Below are positions 1 to 9,970 of a DNA stretch of 64,000 nucleotides, one piece after another. The notes beneath the pieces were generated by a model that searched no databases, had not been told where the DNA came from, and saw only the letters and a program-made list of their open reading frames with translations. The stretch's first letter is position 1, and each line of letters opens with the position of its first letter. The stretch is taken from assembly GCF_009866525.1 (NCBI RefSeq), contig NZ_CM020866.1:1664932-1728931 (forward strand), read 5' to 3'. Source of the DNA: Spiroplasma poulsonii. GTDB taxonomy: Bacteria; Bacillota_I; Bacilli_A; Mycoplasmatales; Mycoplasmataceae. The position numbers were made by a program, and so were the translations under genes.

Positions 1-160
1 GTATTTTTGATACAACCTTATATCCTTGTAATATTTTTCCTTGTTGATATAATTTAAATATCTCATTATCTCTTTCAATCAAGAAATTTTTAGTTTCATT
101 GTTTGTTTCTATTATTTTATTTTCTTTATAATTTCCTAATAAATTTTGTTTTAATTCCAT
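1..160 (-). CDS. N-terminus of unrecognised protein, cut by window edge
   Basis: An open frame starts at the ATG at 160 and runs off the left edge, giving about 53 residues that begin MELKQNLLGNYKENK. The start is supported by a GAAAGGAAA ribosome binding site about 12 bases upstream. The visible part is charged and has no signal peptide or membrane segment. It is divergent from the terminase gene at 268, so it may be a phage early or regulatory gene, but I do not recognise the family. Confidence 0.5.
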   Translation of the reverse strand, partial: MELKQNLLGNYKENKIIETNNETKNFLIERDNEIFKLYQQGKILQGYKVVSKI

Positions 161-267
161 TTTATAATTTCCTTTCTTAATTAAAAAAATATTTTAAATT
201 ATGCTAGTTAATAAATTATGATATTTAATACTTAATATTATTTTATCAAAATGGGGGTACATGAAAA

Positions 268-2004
268 ATGCAGGATTTTACAAAAATTAATAACAAAAAA
301 CGAATTACTAGTTATGAACATTTAAATAAAAAATATGATTTGAATTTTAGTGACTATAATTTTGGTTTTGATTGAGAAGTATTTAAAGAATTTGTTGGTG
401 ATAGTTATGCCCGATATTTTACTTCGCCAACTTTTTTTAAGTTTGTTTCAGCGGGGCGTGGTACTAATAAAACATGAAATCATTTAGCAGAAAAATTATT
501 TTTTGCTTGTAATTTTACAGATGCTTCATCTAATATTTTACGAAGATATGCCAACACCCACGAAGATACTACATTTGGCGATACAATTAATGTCTGTAAT
601 TATCTATATGATAAATATGGGATTGATATAGGACCCGACAATGAAAATGGTATTGTTTGACCTAAAAATGTTAAAGAAGGCGGCGAGATTGTTTTTCCTA
701 GTGGTGTTCGCATTGCTTTTGCGGGTTATGCTAATGGTAATAAAATTATGGGTAAAGTTGGTAAAGGTAGCGGTATTATATCGGCGTGAACAGATGAAAT
801 GATACATGCCGAAGAAAAAGAAATCTTAACTGATAAAGAATTAGATAAAAGATATAATAATTTAAGAGTTTCAATGTTTCGTTCTAAAAGTTTAAAAGTA
901 TCTTATGAAAAATATACCGATGAAAATAATAATGAACAATATAATCTAGATAATTCTATTCCTGTAAAAGAATTATCTTGGACATTTCAAGAATGAGATA
1001 ACATAGCAAAACAACATATAACAGTAACAACATATTTTCATAAAACATATTCTAATCAATTTACTTTTAATCCTTTTGATAAATACCATGTATTTTATGA
1101 AAAATTTGTAACCCCATATTTACCCTTAAATGAAAGAATTAAAAATATTTTAAAAGAACATAACCAAGTATATTCAGAAAACAAACAAGCATTTAATGGT
1201 TTGGGTATTTTTAATTTACGATTAACAATGGGTTCTGTATGAAATAAAATACCTGATATTACTAAAAAACTTGTTTTAGCAAATAAAGAAGAGCGACCTG
1301 ATTTATTTGAACTTGAATACTACGGTTTTGAATATAACGATAATGACCCCAGTATTTATGTTTTACGAAATTATCGTAAATATATTAAAGAGTATAATTT
1401 ACAAGATTTTTATAATTCCAATACAAAACAGTATCAATTTGATAGTTATTCAATTGGTGTGGATTATGCTAATGGTAGTGAAGACCATACAGTGTTTTTA
1501 TTTAGTGGTTATAAAATTAATGAAAATAATGAATATGATAAATATTTAATTGAAGAAAATGTTGTTACACCTAAAAACACAATGAATTTAAATGAAATAG
1601 TTGAATATTATGGACAATGAATAATTAATACATTTGATAAATTTGATGATTTTGAATATGCTACATTTCATTATGATATTAATGCCCACGACTTTATGCA
1701 AAAATTACAAGAAGATATTTATCCTTATTTGGGTTATAAAATTAAAATGTTTAAAGCCAAAAAACATCAGACATCCCTTAATAAAGAAGCAGGTATAATA
1801 AATCGTGTAACATGAATAAGAAAAATGTTTGTTCAAGGCAAAATATATGGCACATTAGATAACTTTCCATTTTTAGATAAATGCATTAGTGAACTAAGAT
1901 TTAGTGACACCAAAACAAACACACCCGATAGTAAAATGTATCATGACCCATATGATGCTTTGTTTTATGGTTCTTATCCATATCGTTTTAAAATGAGAAT
2001 ATAA
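268..2004 (+). CDS. terL: Phage terminase large subunit (TerL)
   Basis: 578 residues when TGA is read as Trp; about ten in-frame TGA codons confirm code 4. TerL is the ATPase/nuclease motor that packages phage DNA into proheads. A Walker A-like SAGRGTNKT lies at residues 61-69, and a hydrophobic strand ending in TDEM (about 172-178) fits Walker B with the catalytic Glu. The C-terminal half has an RNase H-fold nuclease start, SIGVDYANGSEDHT (about 395-408), and later acidic residues (DINAHD). Length suits the PBSX/phi29-type range. The ATG at 268 is used because the ATG at 261 stops after nine codons. No portal or capsid gene follows: the next genes are cargo-like, so the packaging gene is separated in this window from the late genes at 53-58 kb. 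Confidence 0.85.
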
Positions 2005-2043
2005 AAAAGGTTTTTAAAACCTTCTAACATTTATAAATTTTAT

Positions 2044-2370
2044 TTACTTTTTATTTATTAAATAATTGGTATTTAATGACTTTTCTAAACTAGGTGATTT
2101 TTCTTGTATTTCATTACCATCATCATTTTTCAATAGTTCAGGATGACAATTTTTATAACTTAATTTAAGATGTTTTCTAACTGTATTAAAATCTAACACC
2201 TCAACTTCAATTTCATCACCAATATCAAAAAAATCTTTAATATCTTTAACAAAGTAATCTGAAACTTCACTAATATGGATTAAACCATCAGCCTTTTCTG
2301 CTCTACAAAAAGCACCATAAGGTGTAACGTTTGTTATTTTAACATTAACTTTATTTCCTTTTTTATACAT
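2044..2370 (-). CDS. S1 RNA-binding domain protein
   Basis: 108 residues. Residues 5-75 form one S1/OB-fold domain: GNKVNVKITNVTPYGAF at the start, then GLIHISEVSD and a conserved LKLSYK near the end, typical of single-S1 proteins of the YugI/GSP13/CvfD kind. These bind RNA or ribosomes and tune translation or stress responses. A charged tail of about 35 residues follows. The gene is tail-to-tail with terminase (39 bases apart) and stands alone upstream. A GAAAGGAAG site lies about 12 bases before the ATG. Its place beside phage genes suggests a cargo or host-take-over gene rather than a core gene, but this is inference. Confidence 0.75.
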   Translation of the reverse strand: MYKKGNKVNVKITNVTPYGAFCRAEKADGLIHISEVSDYFVKDIKDFFDIGDEIEVEVLDFNTVRKHLKLSYKNCHPELLKNDDGNEIQEKSPSLEKSLNTNYLINKK

Positions 2371-2433
2371 AAATTAAATATACTTCCTTTCTTTAAATAA
2401 TTTAATTATATCATTAAGACTATAAAAAATCAT

Positions 2434-2665
2434 TTGCAGGAATTGGGCGAGCGGTTGATTTTCTTAAATTTTTGTGATAAAATGACTTACAAGTTAAAAA
2501 AATTTTTGAGATTCTTTCAAACAAATTTGGGAACCTTTATAAAATTCTTCGCTTAACGCTTAGAATTTTTCCCAAGTATTTTGAAAAGCGCGGCAAAAGT
2601 TTTTTTAAACTTTAAGTTATTTTTCACAAAACTATCGAAAATCACCGCGAGCCCAGATTAATGCA
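2434..2665. repeat. Giant imperfect hairpin (about 230 bases)
   Basis: The outer arms GGGCGAGCGGTTGATTTTC (from 2445) and GAAAATCACCGCGAGCCC (to 2654) are near complements. The next segments (TTTTTGTGA with TTTTTCACAAAA; CTTTCAAA..TTTGGGAA with TTCCCAAG..TTTTGAAAAG) also pair. The core is AAAATTCT, a TCGCTTAACGCTT loop, then AGAATTTT. Almost the whole stretch therefore folds back on itself. Its GC clamps stand out in an otherwise very AT-rich gap. It could be a MITE-like element, a phage or plectrovirus origin, or a long RNA stem. Confidence 0.7.
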
Positions 2666-2687
2666 GTATAATCACAATAATAAACAT
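2658..2687 (-). CDS. Nine-residue mini-ORF behind a perfect Shine-Dalgarno
   Basis: On the minus strand GAAAGGAGGTGAATAT precedes an ATG at 2687, the best ribosome binding site I see in the window. The frame encodes only MFIIVIILH before TAA, and the stop falls at the foot of the giant hairpin. It may be a leader peptide or the stub of a small hydrophobic viral protein cut off by rearrangement. Function unknown. Confidence 0.35.
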   Translation of the reverse strand: MFIIVIILH

Positions 2688-2727
2688 ATATTCACCTCCT
2701 TTCTAAAATAAACATATTTAAAAATGC

Positions 2728-2759
2728 TTGACTTGCATATATATATATATATATATAAT
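2728..2759 (+). promoter_or_regulatory. Promoter with (AT)10 spacer for toxin gene
   Basis: TTGACT (2728-2733) and TATAAT (2754-2759) flank a spacer of 20 bases, most of which is an (AT)10 run (2737-2756) that also supplies the first bases of the -10. The usual spacer is about 17, so gain or loss of one or two AT units would move the promoter towards or away from its optimum. Confidence 0.5.
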
Positions 2760-2812
2760 GTCAATGGATCTTGATAAAAAGTTTCAAGATTAAGAAAAGG
2801 AAAAATACAGTA

Positions 2813-4909
2813 ATGAAAAAATTATTAAGTTTATTAAGTGTAGTAACCATTGCCGTAACTAGTTTACCAACAGTTACCGCCGCTAGCAATTATGAAAAAG
2901 CAGAAGAAAATAAATTAAAAAATATTGCCAATAATGAAGAATTTAATACAAATAATTTAGAAAATTTAAATATAGTTAAAAGGGGAAAACCAGTAAATAA
3001 AAAAAATATTATTGGAATTCGAAAAGTTGTCATAACAACAAATGGTTGGGTTATATCTTCTGGGGTTGTGTTAAATAACAAAGTTTATTTTGGTTCAACT
3101 GACCATAAAGTATATGAATATGATCCAGCAACTGGACAACAAAAAGTTGTCATAACAACAAATGATGGGGTTAGATCTTCTGGTGTTGTGTTAAATAACA
3201 AAGTTTATTTTGGTTCAAATGACCATAAAGTATATGAATATGATCCCGCAACTGGACAACAAAAAGTTGTCATAACAACAAATTATTTGGTTAAATCTTC
3301 TGGGGTTGTGTTAAATAATGAAGTGTATTTTGGTTCGAATGACAGTAATGTTTATGAATATAACCCATTAACAAACCAACAAAAAGTAGTAATTACAACA
3401 GATGCTTTTGTGGAATCTTCTGGGGTTGTGTTAAATAACAAAGTTTATTTTGGATCTGGTGATCATAATGTTTATTAATATGATCCCGCAACTGGACAAC
3501 AAAAAGTTGTCATAACAACAAATCATCCGGTTATATCTTCTGGTGTTGTGTTAAATAATAAAATTTACTTTGGTTCGGATGACGGTAATTTTTATGAATA
3601 TGACCCATTAACAAACCAACAAAAAGTAGTAATTACAACAGATGCTTTTGTGGAATCTTCTGGGGTTGTGTTAAATAACAAAGTTTATTTTGGATCTGGT
3701 GATCATAATGTTTATGAATATGACCCATTAACAAACCAACAAAAAGTTGTCATAACAACAAATAATTTTGTTAAATCTTCTGGGGTTGTGTTAAATAACA
3801 AAGTTTATTTTGGTTCGGATGACGGTAATGTTTATGAATATAACCCATTAACAAACCAACAAAAAGTTGTCATAACAACAAATGCTTTTGTGGATTCTTC
3901 TGGGGTTGTGTTAAATAACAAAGTTTATTTTGGATCTGGTGATCATAAAGTGTATGAATGTCTTCCATTAGAATTATATGATTATAATATAATTAATATG
4001 GAAAAGATAGTAAAATTAGGAATATATGTTATTCAATTAAAACAAAATTCTAATTTTAATATTGAAAATATATCAAATATTAATTTAGAGGGCTTAACAG
4101 TTTCTGATATCTCTTTAAAACAAAAAGAAAATGGATACAAAGCATTTATTAAAAATGAAAAATTAGAAAATGTTTGTCAAAATATTAGTGCTACATTTAC
4201 AAATAATAGTAATATTGAACAAACACAAAGTACAGCTTCTTGTTCTGAAAAAATTGTAGAAACAAATACATTTCAAAAATTAAATGGATTTTCAAAAACA
4301 GAAACAAAATCAGATTCAACAACTACCGGAACAAGTAATTCGAAAGCTGATAAAAAAGCGTGAAGTTGAAATTGAAATGCCAAAGTTGGTGTAAAAACAA
4401 AAGCTAAGGTTGGGCTTCCTTTAGTTGCCGAAGGAGAAGTTGAATTATCTGGAGAAATTGGTGGAGGCGAAACACGTGGAGAAGATACAACTTATACTAA
4501 TTCTGAAAATGAGGGAAAAACATTAACTTTTAATGTTGGTGATATTTCAAATTCAGCAGATACACAAATTCATACAAATACAAAGGATATAACAATTACA
4601 ATACCATCTCAACCAGTAAAAATACCGCCACATAATACATATAGTATTGATGTTAAATCAAACAAAGAAATAACAGAATTTACTTTATCTTTAAATCAAA
4701 AAATCTACGGAAAAATTAGTGCAACAATAATTGAGGAAAATTATAATAAATTAATTGATATTTCAATTAAAGATATTATGTCTGCTTTACAAGAAAATAA
4801 TTTATTAACTGAAAAAATAACGATAAATAATAATGATAGTAGTGTTAATTTTGTATACGATGTTAAAATTACAAAAGAAGCAATTAAAATTCAAACAATA
4901 ATTGAATAA
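2813..4909 (+). pseudogene. Secreted beta-propeller + ETX/MTX2-like pore-forming toxin, one in-frame TAA
   Basis: 699 codons in one frame, broken only by TAA at 3476-3478 (codon 222). Residues 1-26 are a signal peptide (MKKLLSLLSVVTIAVTS). Residues 71-390 are eight 40-residue repeats (SSGVVLNNKVYFGS, VYEYDP) of PQQ/beta-propeller type. From about 390 the protein changes. The stretch TITIPSQPVKIPPH plus Ser/Thr-rich alternating strands (SFSKTETKSDSTTTGTS-like) matches the epsilon-toxin/MTX2 aerolysin family (compare IPSQNVKVPPH in Clostridium epsilon toxin). The inferred role is a secreted host-binding pore former. ATG 2813 is preferred over 2771 because of the AAAAGG site and signal peptide. 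The TAA is GAA in the otherwise matching repeat 6, so it is a recent nonsense change, readthrough or an error. A lipoprotein gene follows 10 bases later. Confidence 0.7.
3023..3982 (+). repeat. Eight tandem 120-bp propeller repeats
   Basis: The unit is exactly 120 bases (40 codons), repeated eight times in the toxin gene. Most of each unit is nearly identical at the DNA level (AAAGTTGTCATAACAACA.. ..GGTGTTGTGTTAAATAA). Variation is concentrated in about four codons after ITT and in the loop after FGS. Units 4 and 6 share the same variant (DAFVES). The pattern suggests unequal crossover or gene conversion within the array. Confidence 0.9.
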
Positions 4910-4919
4910 TCACAATAAC

Positions 4920-5399
4920 ATGAAAAAAATATTAAGTATTTTATCAACAATCACTTTAATTGTAACAATTACAACAAGTTTAGTTGCTTGTAATACACCA
5001 CAAGAATATACACCCGAAGAATTAGTAAGATTAAAAGAACAAAATAGCAAAATTATAAATGGCAATAAGTTAGAATGAATAGCACCACAAGAAAAACCAT
5101 TTATTATTGTTGATAATAAATATTATTTTGTTGTATGACGAGGTAATGAAAATAATGATTGACGCATTGTTAAATTTAAACATTTTGAACAAAAAGAAAA
5201 AATTTTAGATAAGTATAATAAATATGAACTTAAAACATCACATTTTGGTGGTGATTTATTTATTTATAAAAATGGATTTGTAAGTTATGATTGAAATAAA
5301 GATAATGGAACTTATTTTAAATCAGTTTATCGTTGAAATAGTGACGATAAACCAAATACAGATGTCGAAAATCAATTAAAAAGTTATTTAGATTTATAA
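4920..5399 (+). CDS. Small lipoprotein of a repeated family
   Basis: 159 residues. An N-terminal signal and lipobox (TSLVAC, Cys about 25) predict a membrane-anchored surface lipoprotein. The body contains KYYFVVWRGNENNDWRI and ends with a TYFKSVYRWNS block, both shared with the decayed gene at 5414-7343 and, more distantly, the lipoprotein at 51151-51690. The gene starts 10 bases after the toxin stop and has no clear Shine-Dalgarno, so translation may be coupled to the toxin gene. Function unknown. Confidence 0.75.
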
Positions 5400-5413
5400 A
5401 TCTAAATAACTTT

Positions 5414-7343
5414 TTATACTTCTAATGCAATTAAAGATAATTTTTCATTGTCCTTATTAAATAATTGTAAATTATTAATATTAATTTGTTCTTTTACAGG
5501 TGAATAAGAAAATATCACACTATTTGATTGTTTTAAAAAATTAACAACTGCAATATTTGAATATGATTTTTCATCTTCAACACCATTTTTTCAAAGATAT
5601 CAGATATCAAATTCTATTAATTGCAAGTATGTATTTCTATCTTTTCCGCTGATTTTAGTTCCGATCGGAGTATTTTGAATTAGTTCTAAGTTTATATCTT
5701 TTCCTTGAATAATTTTTTCATTTGGTTTTTCAATAAAAATTCTGATATCATAGTTTCCATAATTTCATATTCCAGATATTTCAATTTGATTTAAATTAAA
5801 TAATTTTTCATGCTTTTGAAAAGTTATTTCAATACTATCTTCAACTAAATTTTTAATCATATTCATTCAAACTGCTTTAGAATAAAGTAATCTATATCAT
5901 TGCGAAAAATAGTTTAAATAGTCTTCTATTTTGTTTTTAGAAATAATTAAATTAGTTAAATACTTACCATATTCTCCATCGGATAATTTAATTTCTGCTG
6001 GAATAAGAGAAGGGATATTGTTTGTTTCTAATTCATTTGTTATTGGTAATCAATTAAAATAATTGGCTTCTAATTGATAAATAGGATTTTCTGAGATATC
6101 TTTGTTTTTAACAGCCACTTTAATCTTATCATCATTGTTGCTGATATTATTTTTATTTTTTAAATTTCAGTCTGTAATTTGTCCTGTTTTTAAATCAATA
6201 ATTGGTAAATTGGGCTCATTTTGACTATTTCAACGATAAACTGATTTAAAATAAGTTCCATTATCTTTATTTCAATCATAACTTACAAATCCATTTTTAT
6301 AAATAAATAAATAAATCACCACCAAAATGTGATGTTTTAAGTTCATATTTATCATACTTATCTAAAATTTTTTCTTTTTGTTCAAAATGTTTAAATTTAA
6401 CAATGCGTCAATCATTATTTTCATTACCTCGTCATACCACAAAATAATATTTATTATCCACTTGATTAAATGGTTTTTCACTTGCATAAACTTCTTTTCA
6501 ATAATTTTTAGGTGGAGTAGGTCCACCAGAAAAATTAAAATATGATGAATTTAACAGTACTTGACAATCTTTAAATTCTCAATAACCATCTTCTATTTTA
6601 TTGGGCGTTGAAACTAATTCAAAATAATAAGGAGAAAATAATTTAACATCGTCATTATATCCTTTATTAATTGCATATTTGCTATAAACATAATTTGATA
6701 ACATATAAATAATTTGTTTAAATCTTTTTACAGCATTATCATTTAAAGATTTATAATTATCTAATTTTCAGTTTTCAAATAAACCATCATTTACATCTTC
6801 TGGTTTTTGTCCTTCGAATTTTTGGCGTAATTCAGCCGCTTTATTAGTAGGATTCCCCTTTTCATCGTATTTTGCTCCTTGAAATTTTCTATCATAATTA
6901 TAACGATATGTTAAATAATTCAATAAAACAATGTTTAATTCTTTAACATCTAATAAACCCAAAATATCATTTCCTTGAATATACTTTTTTGCAATACTTC
7001 ATGGTAAAAAACTTTCAGTAAATCAATATTGAAATATTCTTAAATTAGGGTTTGTTTCAATTGGCATTGATAATAAAGGCACTAAACTAGCATTTTCAAT
7101 ATTTGATGGGGGATAAGAATAAATACCATTAATATTGCCTCAACACTTAATATTTCCAAATAATATCGCTTTAGGATATTTAATTTCAATTCCAGTAAAA
7201 ACAGTATCTTCGGGCAATGATTTTTGTAATACTAAATGAATACTATTTTGGTTTTTTCATTTAAAGTCAGTTATTTTAATTAAATGAGTAGATTTAATAA
7301 TATTAACACCATCAGCTGAATAGGGTCTTTTGTATTCTTCAAT
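5414..7343 (-). pseudogene. Large lipoprotein-family protein, truncated by IS and frameshifted
   Basis: The frame enters from the IS at 7344 with no start codon and reads about 340 codons to a tetranucleotide run at 6298-6316. There the frame shifts, and a second frame of about 300 codons runs to the stop at 5414. The middle block (WRGNENNDWRIVKFKHFEQK and the following 60 residues) is almost identical to the lipoprotein at 4920-5399. That gene has three TTTA units where this one has four, so slippage by one unit explains the frameshift. The rest (KNGVEDEKSY, ITNELETNNIP) is unfamiliar. It lies tail-to-tail with the 4920 gene, making an inverted pair. The N-terminus is missing. Confidence 0.65.
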
Positions 7344-7344
7344 A

Positions 7345-8409
7345 GACTTCTTGCATTACTTGTTAAAAAATTGCAAATATTTGTAAAAAAGATACTAATA
7401 GAAAAATATAATTTTAATTAATTATGTTTTTTATTTAAAAATTTAATATTTTTCCACAACGAAAAATTAATTTATTATTTAAATTATTTAATTTTAAATA
7501 AATATTTTATGTTAAATATAATAATTGTAAATTATAAATTGAGGCAATTAAATTAAATCTTAAACCAAATCTTTTTCTTAGATTACGATATTTTTCTGTA
7601 ATAATTTTAAATTTTTTAAGAATAGCAAAAATATTTTCAATAATAATTCTCATTTTTGAAACTAGTCTATTATATTGCTTTTGTTCTTTGTTTAAAGGGT
7701 TTTTCTTTGTTTTCTTTGTAGGTATTAGAACATTATTGTGATTTTTTTGTATTCCTTGATAACCACTATCAACTATTAATTTGGTATTTTTTAAAATTGG
7801 GATTTTTGATTCTTTAAATAAAGCATAATCATGTTTTTTTCCGAGCGAAAAACTTGTTGCAATAATTTTTTTGGTTTCTTGTTCGATAATTACTTGTGTT
7901 TTGATCGTGTGTTTTTTCTTTTTACCAGAATAAGATTGTTTTTGTCTTTTTTTGGGCGTTGGATTGGAGTTTCGGTAGCATCAATAATAATAGTTTTATC
8001 ATTAAAATAATCATTTATTAGTGCTTTTTTACCAGCAAGTTGTTGAAAATCAGAGTTTTTAATTAAAATATCTTCAATTCACTTAATATTACGATAACAA
8101 TTAGCCTCACTAATATCAAAACTTTTACCAAGATGAAAATAAGTCTGATATTCTCGTCAATATAATAAAGTCATCAATAATCTATTTTCTAATGATAATT
8201 TATTAGTTTTACCACCTTTTTTAAATTTTTCTATTTCAGCAACTTTTAAAATATCTAACATTTTATTAAAAGTGGATTTTTTTATTCCTGTTAATCTTAA
8301 CCATTCTCTATCATTAAGAGTATTAAATTTATTATTGTTCATATTTTTATGTCCTCATAAATTATATTTTATAATAATATTTTAATAAAAAAGGGTATCG
8401 CAAGAAGTC
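7345..8409 (-). mobile_element. IS5-family (IS427-like) element, copy 1, complete
   Basis: 1065 bases with terminal inverted repeats GACTTCTTGC, flanked by TA on both sides as in all other copies. It carries a two-frame DDE transposase. It lies at the border between accessory DNA (left) and chromosome (right). Removing the element and one TA does not join the flanking frames, so this copy may mark an IS-IS recombination junction rather than a simple insertion. Confidence 0.9.
7507..8342 (-). CDS. IS transposase (OrfA-OrfB, -1 frameshift), copy 1
   Basis: OrfA (7890-8342) encodes 150 residues: an N-terminal HTH region (EWLRLTGIKKSTFNKML) and the first catalytic Asp in IIIDATETPIQRP. Just after it, CCC followed by seven A's allows a -1 slip into OrfB, which continues SYSGKKKKHTIKTQV, then the second Asp (LIVDSGYQG) and the Glu (MRIIIENIFAILKKF). 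The fused product is 278 residues, normal for DDE_Tnp_4/IS5 transposases. Without the slip, OrfA ends in RKNTRSKHK. All complete copies have the same A7, so it looks programmed. Confidence 0.85.
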
Positions 8410-8410
8410 T

Positions 8411-8996
8411 AATATTTAATTGTTGTTGCAATATCACCAATTGATGTTGTTAAAGTTTTTGAATTTTCATCATATTTTTTATTATTAGTAATAACACTAT
8501 CAACCAATGAAGAATAACGATAATTAAGTTCATACTTATTTGGATCAAATCCTTCACTTTGGTATCATTTGCTTGCTTGCCCATTACATTCTTCTGAGCT
8601 TTTTGCTTCTAAATAACCAACTTTAACTGCATTGTCAATAAATTCAGTTCCACCTTTACTATTAACATAAGCAACACAAGTTGCATCATCACGGTTTACA
8701 ATTGCCATTGGTACTTTTGAAATATTAGCAACTGGATCTCAAACTCCAGTAATACAAATAATTCCATACAAAAAAGACATAAAACAAATTAATAAAAATC
8801 GCAGCAAATGTTTTTTATCACGGGCAATAGAATTATATAATTCTGTTTTAAAAATTCCCCCAAATGTTGCACGTCCATATTTAATGTTATCCGTAGTTTG
8901 TTTTTTCTCAGATTTAGGATTAACAATTTCATTTTGATCAGGCGAAGCGTTTGGATCAATATCTTCACTAAGATCTTTTTCAGTATCTTTATTCAT
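8411..8996 (-). pseudogene. YhgE/Pip-like membrane protein, N-terminal part only
   Basis: About 195 residues from ATG 8996 to the IS. A charged cytoplasmic start is followed by one membrane segment (about 66-85, LLRFLLICFMSFLYGIICIT) and then the extracellular PVANISKVPMAIVNRDDAT. The latter resembles the start of YhgE/Pip proteins (phage infection protein of Lactococcus; type VII-linked in other Firmicutes), which normally run 600-900 residues with more membrane helices at the C-terminus. Here the rest is replaced by IS copy 1. An AAGAGGGG site lies 12 bases before the ATG. Confidence 0.6.
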
Positions 8997-9000
8997 GTTA

Positions 9001-9277
9001 AAATAACCCCTCTTAAATAATTACACTCATTTATTAATATTAACATAAAAGGAGGTACTAATCAATATAAAAAATTGACTAAAATAATACACGATGTAAA
9101 AATAAATTGCAAGAAATTTTTCTTTTATTTTTTAAAATTTGTAAATAAATTTTAATTTTTTTGGCATTGTTAAATGTAACAACATTTAAAAAACAATTTT
9201 AAAAAATTCTTATAAAGCATACCAGATTGTTAAAAAATATGGTGTCGTAAAAATATATGTAAAAAATGAGGAACAAA
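9001..9277. other. Intergenic stretch with small hairpin
   Basis: No gene is visible between the divergent YhgE-like and Lys-rich genes. It holds a short hairpin TTAAATG/CATTTAA near 9171-9190 and long A/T runs, and probably the two divergent promoters, but I cannot place a convincing -35/-10 pair. Confidence 0.4.
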
Positions 9278-9930
9278 ATGAGTACAAACAAATTAACAAC
9301 AACTTCAACCCTATCACAACAAAAAAATATACTGTAGAAAATCAAAAGATTTTAAATGAACTATTAGCAATGCGCTTAAATGCACCAACGATTGAAAGAT
9401 TATTACGTTTTAAAAAAGGACTAACACAAGATCAAAAACAACTCCTTTTATCAATTACAAAAAATTTAACTCCCGGTCAAACTTTGGAATTGCCAAAAAC
9501 ACCAAAACAAATTACAATCAAAAAAACTAATAATAAAAAAGAAGGAAAAATTGTTGCAATTAAATCACAGCAAGTTAAACCGCCTTCACAATTAGAGTAT
9601 ATTAATGAACAGAAACATAAACGAATTACACAAAAAATTAAAAAAACTAACTATGCCGGTCGTACAATTTCAAAGCAAGAAAGTATTCATCAAGCACCAA
9701 CTAAAAAGGAAGCAAAACAACCAAACAAAACAGAAACTAACAAAGCAAAAAGCATTAATTTGAAAAAGAAGGAAGTAAAAATAAAACAACCAAACAATAG
9801 TAAAAAATATCAAATCACAAATAATGGCCCCTTCTTTGATTATGATCCAGGTTATGTGCGACAATATAGTCGTACAACATTATCATTTTTAGTTAGAGCA
9901 AATTACAAAACTTGAAATAAAGTAAAATAA
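9278..9930 (+). pseudogene. Lys/Gln-rich basic protein, frameshifted in A7
   Basis: ATG 9278 with a GAGGAAC site opens MSTNKLTTTSTLSQQKN and stops after 19 codons. One extra A in the A7 run (9321-9327) would join this frame to the long downstream frame (..YTVENQKILNELLAMRL..), giving about 217 residues. The protein is very basic, has no membrane segment and ends PFFDYDPGYVRQYSRTT. I do not recognise it; it looks like a lineage-specific cytoplasmic protein. The break may be a real phase switch, decay, or a homopolymer sequencing error. A bidirectional terminator follows. Confidence 0.55.
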
Positions 9931-9970
9931 CAAAATATAGTAGGTTTTAGAAAACTACTATATTAAAATT

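Noticed and set aside
604..807. Reading frame on the minus strand within terminase
   Set aside because: Shadow of the terminase gene; no ribosome site and low-complexity Asn/Ile/Thr content.
2771..2812. Upstream start for the toxin (MIKSFKIKKRKNTV..)
   Set aside because: The ATG at 2813 has the AAAAGG site and begins the signal peptide directly; the extension comes from conserved leader DNA that is also present at the adhesin.
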